Positions 1-7,119 of a stretch of DNA of 16,296 nucleotides are shown here, piece after piece. Source of the DNA: JBBROH01 sp038229595 (GTDB lineage Bacteria; Chloroflexota; Chloroflexia; QHBQ01); NCBI GenBank assembly GCA_038229595.1, contig JBBROH010000090.1, positions 1 through 16,296 on the forward strand, written 5' to 3'. How positions within the stretch are numbered: position 1 is the first letter of the stretch; every line of letters starts with the position of its first letter. The position numbers and the translations under genes are program-made. The notes beneath the pieces were generated by a model. That model made no database searches. It worked only from the letters and a program-made list of their open reading frames with translations, and had not been told where the DNA came from.

Positions 1-293
1 AACTTGCGGTCGGTGAGGACAGAGATCGCCTGCGCCCCCGCTTCAGCGTAGGCGCGAGCGGTGGCGGCAGGGTCAAGGTCGGCGTTCATCACCCCACGTG
101 AGGGGCTGGCTCGCTTGACCTCGGCGATCAGGCTGGGGGTGCGGTTTGCCAACGCGCTTGCTGGGCGTAGGGCGGCGGCAAAGTCGCGGGGCTGCGGCTG
201 CCAGGCCGCTAGCTGCTGCATCTTCGCCAGCGGCAACACCCGCTCAAACTCAGCGAACTCCACCCGCTTGTGGGCGATGATCTGGTCTAGCAT
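1..293 (-). CDS. trpC: Indole-3-glycerol phosphate synthase TrpC, N-terminal part (runs off left edge)
   Basis: Converts carboxyphenylamino-deoxyribulose phosphate to indole-3-glycerol phosphate, the fourth chemical step of tryptophan synthesis, in the cytoplasm. The 97 visible codons begin MLDQIIAHKRVEF and carry the family signature LIAEVKRASPSRG at residues 55-67, with the Glu (58) and Lys (60) that belong to the catalytic set of this TIM barrel and the SPS loop (63-65). The text continues into the expected DPAATARAYAEAGAQAISVLTD strand/helix region. ATG at 293 fits the usual family N-terminus. It lies 72 nt downstream of trpS on the same strand and is probably the distal part of the T-box-controlled unit. 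The C-terminal two thirds are outside the window. Identity is near certain; completeness cannot be judged. Confidence 0.95.
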   Translation of the reverse strand, partial: MLDQIIAHKRVEFAEFERVLPLAKMQQLAAWQPQPRDFAAALRPASALANRTPSLIAEVKRASPSRGVMNADLDPAATARAYAEAGAQAISVLTDRK

Positions 294-307
294 GGTTTAC
301 TCTCTTA

Positions 308-343
308 GGGCTGGCAGCCCCACCCTGCGCCTGGCAAGGTGGG
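308..343 (-). promoter_or_regulatory. Two mutually exclusive hairpins in the trpS-trpC spacer
   Basis: The 72-nt gap between trpS and trpC contains an inverted repeat GGGCT/AGCCC (308-312 with 316-320) and a second one CCCACC/GGTGGG (319-324 with 338-343). They share bases 319-320, so both cannot form fully at once. There is no T-tract on either strand, so it is not a simple terminator. It could tune trpC translation or mRNA ends, or be chance in GC-rich DNA. Confidence 0.25.
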
Positions 344-365
344 CGGGTTGCTGGTCAGGTCGTGG

Positions 366-1427
366 TTAGTCGTAATAGTGGGCAATGCCAATCGCTTCGT
401 TGACCTGGCGCATCGTCTCGCGGGCGGCAGCACGGGCGCGTTCGGTGCCTTCACGCAACGCATCCTTCACCTCGTCCAGGTGTTGCTCGTAATAAGCGCG
501 CCGCTCGCGGATCGGGTCGAGGAAGTTGTTGATCGCGGTGATCAGCTTGCGCTTGACCTCCACATCGCCAACCTTGCCAGTGCGGTAACGCTCCTTGAGG
601 TCGTCCACTTCTGCTACGTTAAGGTTGAAAGCGTCGTGGTAAATGAAGACCGGGTTGCCCTCTACGTGGCCGGGGTCGGTGGCGCGCAGGCGGGTGGGGT
701 CGGTGTACATCCCCATAATCTTCTTTGTCACCACCTCTGCTGAGTCTTTCAGTTCGATGCTGTTGCCTAGCGACTTGCTCATCTTGCCGTTGTTGTCCAG
801 CCCAACCAGGCGGGGGACGCGCCCCAGCAAGGCTTCGGGGATGGGGAAGACCTCACCGTAGAGCCGATTGAAGTCGCGGGCGATCTCGCGGGTAAGCTCG
901 ATGTGCGGCACCTGGTCGTCGCCGACGGGGACAAGGTGGGCCTTCGCCAGCAGGATGTCGGCGGCCTGGCTGATCGGGTAGGTGTAGAAGGCGACGCTGA
1001 CGCGGGCGCGGTTTACGTCGTCGGCCTCCTCATCCGACTGGCCCGCCTCCTTGCTCAGTTGGCGAATCTCGGCCTTGAGCGTAGGATTGCGGTTGAGGCG
1101 CGGCACGGTGACGAGGGTGCTAAGTAGCTGGTTGAGTTCGGCTCCCTCTGGCACGTGGCTCTGCACCACGAACGAGTTGCTGTGCGGGTCGAGACCAACG
1201 GCCAGCCAGTCGGTGGCGACTTCCAGCACCGAGCGGCGGATCAGGGCGACGTTGTCAGCATGGTCAGCCAGCACGTGCCAGTCCACGATCAAGAAGTAGC
1301 ACTCGTACTCCTTCTGTAGACGCAGCCAATTCTCTAGCGCGCCAACGTAATGGCCGAGGTGAAGATTGCCGCTAGGCCGCATCCCAGTGAGGATGCGCTT
1401 ACGGTTGGCTTGTTGAGGTTGGGTCAT
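366..1427 (-). CDS. trpS: Tryptophanyl-tRNA synthetase
   Basis: Class I aminoacyl-tRNA synthetase that charges tRNA-Trp with tryptophan using ATP in the cytoplasm. The HIGH motif appears as HLGH (residues 23-26) in TGMRPSGNLHLGHYVGA, the GDDQ segment of the adenylate site is at 169-172, and an intact KMSKS loop lies at 215-219 (NNGKMSKSLGNS). At 353 residues it is within the normal bacterial range. The ATG at 1427 is preceded by AAGGAG at 1437-1442, 9 nt upstream. It is unusual to find it inside a trp biosynthetic run, but this makes sense here: the upstream T-box senses uncharged tRNA-Trp, so one switch would raise both supply and charging. It is separated from trpD by an 88-residue gene and an apparently inserted GxxExxY cassette. 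Confidence 0.97.
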   Translation of the reverse strand: MTQPQQANRKRILTGMRPSGNLHLGHYVGALENWLRLQKEYECYFLIVDWHVLADHADNVALIRRSVLEVATDWLAVGLDPHSNSFVVQSHVPEGAELNQLLSTLVTVPRLNRNPTLKAEIRQLSKEAGQSDEEADDVNRARVSVAFYTYPISQAADILLAKAHLVPVGDDQVPHIELTREIARDFNRLYGEVFPIPEALLGRVPRLVGLDNNGKMSKSLGNSIELKDSAEVVTKKIMGMYTDPTRLRATDPGHVEGNPVFIYHDAFNLNVAEVDDLKERYRTGKVGDVEVKRKLITAINNFLDPIRERRAYYEQHLDEVKDALREGTERARAAARETMRQVNEAIGIAHYYD

Positions 1428-1465
1428 GATCGGTTGCTCCTTGTTGTGGTTGCTACTAGGTGCAG

Positions 1466-1496
1466 GCAGCGAATTAAGTCCGACGAATAAGCGAAT
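1466..1496 (+). repeat. Left arm of 31-bp imperfect inverted repeat
   Basis: Reads GCAGCGAATTA, seven bases AGTCCGA, then CGAATAAGCGAAT. The reverse complement of 2145-2175 matches 27 of 31 positions, with all four mismatches in the central seven bases. Each arm contains iterated GCGAAT-like hexamers. The arm lies between the GxxExxY gene and trpS. Confidence 0.75.
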
Positions 1497-1509
1497 TGTT
1501 ACGCACTCC

Positions 1510-1956
1510 TCACTTGTAACCTTCGCTACGAAGCCATGGATCGGTGGCGTAGTTGATCGGCTGCCATGATTTTGGCGGCAGAATACGCTTGTAGTCTAGC
1601 TGTGGACGACCAAAGTTGATCAGCAAGCCAACAGGTGCTTTTGTTGCCTGCATATAGCGTAGGCATTGTGCAACCTCCGCTTGTGTAAGGAAGTGCGAGA
1701 AGGCTTTTAGCTCCACCACTACAGCATCTTCCACTAGAAAATCCAGGTAGTAGAGGCCGATTGGTTGATCTTGGTAGTAAACCTCGTGTCGGTATTCGCG
1801 TTCGAAGCGGACTCCAAGATTGCCGAACTCCAACTCAAGCGCGTTTTGGTAAGCCACTTTACGCAGGCCGGGTTTTAGCGCACGATGTATCTTCATCCCC
1901 ACCCCGATCAACTCATAACAAAGCTGGTGGTGTGCTATCTTGCTGTCAAGACCCAT
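1510..1956 (-). CDS. GxxExxY family protein, PD-(D/E)XK nuclease-like
   Basis: A 148-residue member of the GxxExxY family, which belongs to the PD-(D/E)XK nuclease-like superfamily; its cellular role is not established. The family pattern is seen in GLRKVAY (30-36) followed by NALELEF, the core D72...E82-x-K84 in LDFLVEDAVVVELKA, and the family-typical C-terminal GLLINFGRPQLDYKRI (110-125). The motif that names the family is altered: the Glu of GxxExxY is Lys 33. The nuclease-like D/ExK residues are retained. ATG at 1956 has an AGGAGAG Shine-Dalgarno (1962-1968). The gene is more AT-rich than its neighbours and is bracketed by inverted repeats, which points to later arrival in the trp unit. 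It lies in the same direction as trp transcription, so it is probably co-transcribed. Confidence 0.85.
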   Translation of the reverse strand: MGLDSKIAHHQLCYELIGVGMKIHRALKPGLRKVAYQNALELEFGNLGVRFEREYRHEVYYQDQPIGLYYLDFLVEDAVVVELKAFSHFLTQAEVAQCLRYMQATKAPVGLLINFGRPQLDYKRILPPKSWQPINYATDPWLRSEGYK

Positions 1957-2144
1957 AATCGTCTCTCCTCATTGCTCGCTTTACCTTGACTTGCCGCTAA
2001 CTACCTTCCGCCCGTCAATGCCCTGCCATCAAAGACTCACAAGCCTCTTACCAACCATAGCATCCGCTTGTTCGTTGGCTGTGCCTGCCCACACACCAGT
2101 ACCATGTCGCTAAAGACCGATAGCCATCGCCCCTAGCCCGTACC

Positions 2145-2175
2145 ATTCGCTTATTCGCTGGAGCTAATTCGCTGC
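2145..2175 (-). repeat. Right arm of 31-bp imperfect inverted repeat
   Basis: On the minus strand it reads GCAGCGAATTA, GCTCCAG, CGAATAAGCGAAT, matching the arm at 1466-1496 at 27 of 31 positions. The stop codon (TAG, 2164-2166) and last residues (AAN) of the upstream 88-residue gene lie inside this arm, so that gene's C-terminus is formed by repeat sequence. Confidence 0.75.
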
Positions 2176-2430
2176 CCCCCTCGCCTGCGGCTCGAAGGCC
2201 AGTACGCCGTTCATCTCGTAGTTGACCAGTCGCCAGCCTTGCTCCTGGAGGGCAGTTATCGCCTCGTTCAGCGGCGGCAGCCGGACGGCAGCACTTGCGC
2301 CGCAGAGTTCTACTTCTTCCTCGTAACCGTGCAGGTGGTAGCGGAAGGTAAAGCAGCCAGGGTCTGCGCTAGGCTCGATGATGCACAAGGCCCAGTCGCG
2401 GGCGGGGCGGATCAGACCATCAGGCAGCAT
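2164..2430 (-). CDS. Small DUF4177-like protein, translationally coupled to trpD
   Basis: An 88-residue cytoplasmic protein without signal or membrane segment. I do not know its function. The second half, LNEAITALQEQGWRLVNYE followed by NGVLAFEPQ, resembles the LNxxGxxGWELV...F pattern of DUF4177-type small proteins (resemblance by eye). A longer reading from 2646 exists, but it would run through trpD out of frame. ATG at 2430 overlaps the end of trpD by 11 nt and has a GGAGG Shine-Dalgarno six bases upstream, the arrangement expected for translational coupling. The frame ends in TAG inside the right inverted-repeat arm, so the last residues (roughly GAAN) may be replaced relative to homologues. 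Its position directly behind trpD suggests co-expression with tryptophan genes but does not prove a role there. Confidence 0.75.
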   Translation of the reverse strand: MLPDGLIRPARDWALCIIEPSADPGCFTFRYHLHGYEEEVELCGASAAVRLPPLNEAITALQEQGWRLVNYEMNGVLAFEPQARGAAN

Positions 2431-3436
2431 TGCTAACCTCCACCATCTGGTGCAGCTTGTGCAAGGCCGCGCCGCTCTGGATGCTCGCCTGGGCCAGCCG
2501 CAGCCCTGCGGCCAGGTCGCCCGCTCTATCGGCGGCAACCAGGGCGGCGGCGGCGTTGAGCAGCACAATATCGCGCTTCGGCCCATCCTCTGTGCCTTGC
2601 AGGATGCGGCGCAGAGTGTCCGCGTTGGCGGCTGCGTCTCCACCACGGATCGCAGCTAGCGGAGCTTCGGCGAAACCGTAGTCTTCGGGCTGGATCGTGT
2701 AGGTCTGCATTGCCTGCCCCGCCCGCACCTCATAGACCGTCGTCGGCCCGCTCAGGCCGATCTCGTCCAGGCCACCGCTGCCATGCACGACCAGAGCGTG
2801 GCGGCTGCCGAGCATCGCCAGCACCTCAGCCATCTGGCGGGCGATCCTTGCGTCGGCCACCCCCAGCAGTTGCGCCTCAGCCCGCGCCGGGTTGGTCAAC
2901 GGGCCGAGGATGTTGAAGACAGTGCGGATACCGATCTCGCGGCGGGCGGGGCCAGCGTGCCGCATCGAGGGGTGGAACAACGGCGCGAACATGAAGCCGA
3001 TGCCTGCCTCACGCAGGCACTTCGCCACCTCCGCTGGCCCCAATTCTAGCTTCACGCCCAGGGCTTCCAGCACGTCGGCACTGCCGCAACTGCTGCTCAT
3101 CGCCCGGTTGCCGTGCTTGGCGACGGTCACGCCCGCCCCAGCAACAACAAACGCAGCAGCAGTGCTGACGTTGAAGCTCTGTGCGCCGTCGCCACCGGTG
3201 CCGCAGGTGTCAAGTACAGGGCCATCATGGTGGACGAGGGTGGCGCGCTCGCGCATCACGCCCGCCAGCCCCGCGATCTCTGCGCTGGTCTCGCCCTTCA
3301 TCCGCAGGGCAGTGACGAACGCGCCGATCTGGGCAGCGGTCGCCTCACCGTCCATGATCTCAGCCATCGCTGCCGCCGCCTCCTCGCTACCGAGGTGCTG
3401 ACCGCTCACCAGCTTGCCTATCGCTTCTCTGATCAT
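2420..3436 (-). CDS. trpD: Anthranilate phosphoribosyltransferase
   Basis: Transfers the phosphoribosyl group of PRPP to anthranilate, the second step of tryptophan synthesis. The PRPP-binding GTGGDG loop is at residues 79-84 (LDTCGTGGDGAQSFNVST), KHGNRA at 107-112, followed by SSxxGSADVLEALG and the later GPLTNPA segment, all typical of the family. The frame is open further upstream to 3511, but residues before MIREAIGKLVSG do not resemble the family, whereas ATG at 3436 gives the standard TrpD start and 338 residues. It follows trpG after 91 nt in which I see no gene. Its final codons overlap the next small gene. Confidence 0.96.
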   Translation of the reverse strand: MIREAIGKLVSGQHLGSEEAAAAMAEIMDGEATAAQIGAFVTALRMKGETSAEIAGLAGVMRERATLVHHDGPVLDTCGTGGDGAQSFNVSTAAAFVVAGAGVTVAKHGNRAMSSSCGSADVLEALGVKLELGPAEVAKCLREAGIGFMFAPLFHPSMRHAGPARREIGIRTVFNILGPLTNPARAEAQLLGVADARIARQMAEVLAMLGSRHALVVHGSGGLDEIGLSGPTTVYEVRAGQAMQTYTIQPEDYGFAEAPLAAIRGGDAAANADTLRRILQGTEDGPKRDIVLLNAAAALVAADRAGDLAAGLRLAQASIQSGAALHKLHQMVEVSNAA

Positions 3437-3527
3437 CGCTCGCCCCCTAACCACCAACCGCCAATGCTCACAGTGCCAACAGCCGTCATTGCCGCTCATC
3501 CGCCAGGCCAATCCACAGGCAGATGCC

Positions 3528-4097
3528 TCAAAACTTGCCAGCTACAAAGTTCCGCAGCAGGTCTTTGCCCACCAGGGTCAGGATGCTCTCTGGGTGAAAC
3601 TGCACGCCAACCAGGTTGCGGTGCTGCTTGTGCTGCACGGCCATGATCGTGCCGTCTGCCACCCAGGCGGTCACTGCCAGGGCAGCGGGCGCGGGTGGCT
3701 GGATACAGAGCGAGTGGTAGCGGGTGGCGGTGAAGGGGTTGGGCAGCCCTGCGAAGATGCCACCGCTATCGTGGATGATCTCGGCGGTCTTGCCGTGCAT
3801 AAGCTGGCCTGCCCGTACGATCTGGCCGCCAAACACCTGCCCGATGCACTGCAAGCCCAGGCAGACACCGAGGATTGGCAGCTTGCCCGCATAGCGTTCG
3901 ATTAGCGCGTTGCTCACCCCCGCCTCGTTTGGCGTGCCGGGGCCAGGGGAAATGACGATGGCCTGCGGCTGCATGGCGGCCACTTCGCCCACCGCGATCC
4001 TGTCGTTGCGCCGCACCTCTACCTCAGCCCCCAGTTCACAGAGGTACTGGTAGAGGTTGTAGGTGAAGCTATCATAGTTGTCGATCAGCAGGATCAT
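3528..4097 (-). CDS. trpG: Anthranilate synthase component II (glutamine amidotransferase)
   Basis: Supplies ammonia from glutamine to TrpE for anthranilate formation. A class I glutamine amidotransferase of 189 residues: PGPGTP oxyanion region at 51-56, nucleophile Cys 79 in GVCLGLQCIGQVFGG, HGK at 101-103, and the His 168/Glu 170 pair in GVQFHPES. The usual GVCLGHQ is GVCLGLQ here, with Leu 82 replacing the common His; the catalytic triad itself is intact. Stand-alone trpG next to trpE suggests the dedicated anthranilate synthase subunit, though such proteins sometimes also serve aminodeoxychorismate synthase (PabA role). The 98 nt separating it from trpE hold no gene. Confidence 0.95.
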   Translation of the reverse strand: MILLIDNYDSFTYNLYQYLCELGAEVEVRRNDRIAVGEVAAMQPQAIVISPGPGTPNEAGVSNALIERYAGKLPILGVCLGLQCIGQVFGGQIVRAGQLMHGKTAEIIHDSGGIFAGLPNPFTATRYHSLCIQPPAPAALAVTAWVADGTIMAVQHKQHRNLVGVQFHPESILTLVGKDLLRNFVAGKF

Positions 4098-4195
4098 TCG
4101 CTCACCACCTTGTGCTTAGATAAGGCTCCATGTGTCACTGACCAGAACGCCAGCATAGCCAGCAATGTCGGTAGCAACTCCTTCTGCCGACGACT

Positions 4196-5782
4196 TCAGA
4201 TAGTAGTAGCCGATCCGCGTTCTGCGCCCTGTGATGTAGATAACATTGTGTCTCCCGCCATACTCGCTGCCATTTCCAAAGCGCGCAGCACGCCAGCCAG
4301 CTTGCTCTCAGTCTCGCGGTACTCGCTGGCGGGGTCGCTGTCGGCAACGATGCCCGCGCCTGCCTGCACTGCCGCTTTGCCCTCGGCCAGCACTACGGTG
4401 CGGATCGTAATGCAAGTGTCGAGATTGCCGTCATAGCCGATGTAGCCGACTGCGCCCCCATATGGCCCACGCTGCTGCCCCTCAAGTTCGGCGATGATCA
4501 TCATCGCCCGTATCTTCGGCGCGCCAGTGAGCGTGCCAGCCGGGAAGCAGGCCCGCAACGCGTCTACCCCGCGCAGTTCTGGCTTCAAGCGGCCCTCTAC
4601 TTCGCTGACGATGTGCATCACGTGGCTGTACTGCTCCACCTCCATCAGGCGGCTGACCCGCACGCTGCCAGGGACAGCCACCCGGCCAATGTCGTTGCGG
4701 CTGAGGTCAACCAGCATGATGTGTTCGGCGCGCTCCTTCGGGTCGGCCAGCAGTTCGGCGGCCAGGTGCGCGTCCTGCGCCTCGCTCGCGCCACGCGGCC
4801 TGGTACCAGCAATCGGGTGGCTAGTGATCGTACCATCCTGCACACGCACCAGCATCTCTGGCGAAGCCCCGACGATAGCCGCCGCGCCCAGTTGCAGCAG
4901 GTACATATAGGGGGAGGGGTTGATCGCCCGCATTGCGCGGTAGACGTTGAGCGGTGACCCCGTGAACTCGCGCACTAGCCGCCGCGAGGGAACAACCTGG
5001 AAGATGTCGCCAGCGCGGATGTACTCCTTCGCCCGCTCCACGTAGCTCTCATAAGTTGGCTGGTCTGCACTCTCCACCACCGCTGCGGCCTGCGACTGGA
5101 CGGCGGCAGGGGCAGGGGTGACAGCCAGGTTGCAGCTTAGCTGCGCCAGCAGGCTGTCTATTCGTTCGCTGGTCGCTTGGTACAAGGAGGATATGTCGCT
5201 GTCAGCTTCGAGGGTCAGGTGGCTGATCACCTGGATACGCTGGCGCACGTGGTCGAAGGCGATCACCTCGTCGGCGAACATGAAGGCGGCCTCTGGCAGG
5301 TGTGCGCCGAGCGGGTGCGGCGTAGTCGGGCTGGCTAGCTGCTCAAAGTAGCCGACCGCCTCGTGGCCGAGGAAGCCGACTGCACCGCCAGCAAAGCGCG
5401 GCAGGCGCAGACCGTCGGCAATGAGCAGCTTGTACTCACCCATCGCCTGTTGGATCGCGGTCAGGGGATCGCTGAATGGCTGCTCTGCGGTCGAGCAGTA
5501 GCTGTTGCTGACAGCATCAAAGCGGATCGTGGTCGCCAGCCCCTTGTCCAGGTACAGCACAGTGCGCGGGTTGCTGCCAATGAAGCTATAGCGACCAACC
5601 CGCTCGCCCCCCTCTACGCTCTCTAGCAGGAAGGCGTACTGGCTGTCGCTGGCGACGCGCAGGTAGGCAGCCACCGGGGTGAGCAGGTCGGCCAATATCT
5701 CGCGGCAGACTGGCACCCGCAGCTTGCCGCCGCCCGCCTCGGCAACCATCATCTCTACTTGTTCGCGGTCTGGATAGTGCAT
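4196..5782 (-). CDS. trpE: Anthranilate synthase component I
   Basis: Converts chorismate plus ammonia from TrpG to anthranilate, the committed step. The N-terminal domain holds LLES (about residues 52-55) in AFLLESVEGGERVGRYSF, the segment that forms the tryptophan feedback site in characterised TrpE. The chorismate-binding domain shows SHPIAGTRPRG, DLSRNDIGRV, GTLTGAPKIRAM and GAGIVADSDPASEYRETESK. Three in-frame ATG codons exist at 5803, 5785 and 5782. GGGGAG at 5789-5794 is 6 nt from the one at 5782, which I chose, giving 528 residues. A roughly 20-residue tail after the usual LRALEMA end is unremarkable. It follows the class V aminotransferase gene by 79 nt containing a small hairpin. 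Confidence 0.96.
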   Translation of the reverse strand: MHYPDREQVEMMVAEAGGGKLRVPVCREILADLLTPVAAYLRVASDSQYAFLLESVEGGERVGRYSFIGSNPRTVLYLDKGLATTIRFDAVSNSYCSTAEQPFSDPLTAIQQAMGEYKLLIADGLRLPRFAGGAVGFLGHEAVGYFEQLASPTTPHPLGAHLPEAAFMFADEVIAFDHVRQRIQVISHLTLEADSDISSLYQATSERIDSLLAQLSCNLAVTPAPAAVQSQAAAVVESADQPTYESYVERAKEYIRAGDIFQVVPSRRLVREFTGSPLNVYRAMRAINPSPYMYLLQLGAAAIVGASPEMLVRVQDGTITSHPIAGTRPRGASEAQDAHLAAELLADPKERAEHIMLVDLSRNDIGRVAVPGSVRVSRLMEVEQYSHVMHIVSEVEGRLKPELRGVDALRACFPAGTLTGAPKIRAMMIIAELEGQQRGPYGGAVGYIGYDGNLDTCITIRTVVLAEGKAAVQAGAGIVADSDPASEYRETESKLAGVLRALEMAASMAGDTMLSTSQGAERGSATTI

Positions 5783-5828
5783 CATCGTCTCCCCACTATG
5801 CATTCAGCCTGAACCAACCGCCAGCTAC

Positions 5829-5847
5829 CTTGCTCCCCTGTGCGGGG
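5829..5847 (-). repeat. Small hairpin with GGGGAGCAAG upstream of trpE
   Basis: On the minus strand CCCC-GCACA-GGGG runs into GGGGAGCAAG and then CTGG. The same GGGGAGCAAG follows a CCCC-AGAT-GGGG hairpin in front of the first gene of the unit (7120-7137). It lies between the aminotransferase stop and trpE and has no T-tract, so a terminator role is unlikely. Confidence 0.4.
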
Positions 5848-5861
5848 CGCGGTTTCGCTGC

Positions 5862-7109
5862 TCATTTGACTGGGGGCAGGGCGGCCAGGTAGCGGTCTAC
5901 TTCTTCGAGCGTGTTGTAATGCACCATGCTGGCCCGCATCGCGCCGCTGCCAAAACCGTCGGCGTGCCGCTTGAAGTAGCGGGGTGAATAGTAGTTGCCG
6001 ACGCGCCCCTCATAGCCAGCGTCGGCTATCGTCTGCGCGATCTGCTCTGGGCGGTAGCCGTGCAGGTTGAAGGCAACTACCGACGTGCGCTGGGCCAGTG
6101 CCAACGGGCCGTAAACCTCTGCGTCGCCTCGCGCTTGCAAGCCAGCCAGGAAGCGGGCGGCGAGTAGCTGCTCATACTGGACGATGGCGTTCATCGCGGC
6201 CAGGTAGCAGGCGCGGTTGCTGCTATCGTCGGTCAACTTTGCGCCGAGGTCGCGCAGGTACTCTAGCGTGCCGAGCAAACCAGCGATCCCCTCAAAGTTC
6301 TGCGTACCAGCCTCAAAGCGTACTGGGCGGTCGAACTTGCTGGCCTCCGAGTTGTAAGGGATGCCGCGCAATTCGTCCTGTGCCGCCCGCTTCGCCCAGA
6401 AGAAGCCCATGTGGGGGGAGAACATCTTGTACGCACTGAACACTGCCACGTCCACCCCGCTCGTCTTGAGGTTGATCGGGCCGTGGGCAGTGCGTTGCAC
6501 CCCGTCTACAAAGAGCATCGCGCCATGCCGCTGGCTGATCTCGCCGAGAGCGGCCAGGTCGCGCACACAGCCGTTCGCGTTGCTGACCCAGCCCGCAGTG
6601 ACCAGGGCTGCCCCCTGTATCTTCTCCTCCAACTCCGCCAGGTCGTAGCTGCCGTCGCGCTGCACATAGACCATCCGCAGCTCAAAGCCGTCGCGCTTGA
6701 GGTCGAGCCAGGTGGCTACGTTCGCGTCGTGGTCGCCCTCCATAGTCACGATGATCGACCCCGCTGGCAGGCGGCGAGCGAAGGCGCGGCTAAAGAGGAA
6801 GGTGAGGTTGGTCGCGTTCAGGCCAAAGCCGACCTCCTCCCACGACTCGCCGCCGAGCAAGGTGCAGACCTCCGCCCGCGCCGCCTGCACCATCGCGCTG
6901 AGACGAGCCTGCCGCTGGAAGGGCGCGCCCTTGCCCGCGTTCATCGTCGCATAGTAGCGCGAGATCGCCGCGATAGTCTGCTCTGGCACCTGCGCCCCCG
7001 CCGAGTTGTCGAACAGGATGCTACCACCCAGGTTCTCTGGGCGCAGGGCGGGGAACTGCTCGCGCTGACCCGCAAATAGCTTGACCAGTAGTTCGTCGTT
7101 CAATTGCAT
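5862..7109 (-). CDS. Class V aminotransferase-fold PLP enzyme (VC1184-type, cysteine desulfurase-like)
   Basis: A 415-residue fold-type I PLP enzyme. The PLP lysine is Lys 228 in FSAYKMFSPHMGFFW, the pyridine-nitrogen Asp is 202 in LFVDGVQRTAHG, and the ring-stacking His is 127 in GDHDAN. The beginning (LFDNSAGAQVPEQT) and end (GAMRASMVHYNTLEEVDRYL) look like the VC1184-type branch (TIGR01976), usually annotated as cysteine desulfurase family. The region where SufS-type enzymes carry the catalytic Cys reads RVGNYYSPRYFKR, with no Cys, so sulfur transfer is doubtful and the substrate is unknown. It is the first gene behind a tryptophan T-box and directly ahead of trpE, so it should respond to tRNA-Trp charging. 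ATG at 7109 follows GGAGG closely. Confidence 0.85.
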   Translation of the reverse strand: MQLNDELLVKLFAGQREQFPALRPENLGGSILFDNSAGAQVPEQTIAAISRYYATMNAGKGAPFQRQARLSAMVQAARAEVCTLLGGESWEEVGFGLNATNLTFLFSRAFARRLPAGSIIVTMEGDHDANVATWLDLKRDGFELRMVYVQRDGSYDLAELEEKIQGAALVTAGWVSNANGCVRDLAALGEISQRHGAMLFVDGVQRTAHGPINLKTSGVDVAVFSAYKMFSPHMGFFWAKRAAQDELRGIPYNSEASKFDRPVRFEAGTQNFEGIAGLLGTLEYLRDLGAKLTDDSSNRACYLAAMNAIVQYEQLLAARFLAGLQARGDAEVYGPLALAQRTSVVAFNLHGYRPEQIAQTIADAGYEGRVGNYYSPRYFKRHADGFGSGAMRASMVHYNTLEEVDRYLAALPPVK

Positions 7110-7119
7110 ATTCCTCCAG

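Larger units (their letters stand above)
1466..2175. mobile_element. Putative 710-bp cassette: GxxExxY gene bounded by inverted repeats
   Basis: Two 31-bp arms in inverted orientation enclose a single gene for a GxxExxY protein plus about 190 bp of non-coding DNA (1957-2144) in which no gene or known motif is visible. The interior is visibly more AT-rich than the trp genes around it. No transposase is encoded, and I could not see a clear target-site duplication just outside the arms. A non-autonomous MITE-like element moved in trans is one reading. A dispersed intergenic repeat family that happens to occur twice is the alternative. Confidence 0.4.

Noticed and set aside
2431..2646. Longer N-terminus for the DUF4177-like protein
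   Set aside because: This part lies out of frame inside trpD and is Arg/Ser/Cys-rich. The ATG at 2430 has a well-placed GGAGG.
5783..5803. Upstream ATG codons for trpE at 5803 and 5785
   Set aside because: The first has no Shine-Dalgarno and the second is only 3 nt from GGGGAG. The ATG at 5782 is spaced at 6 nt.
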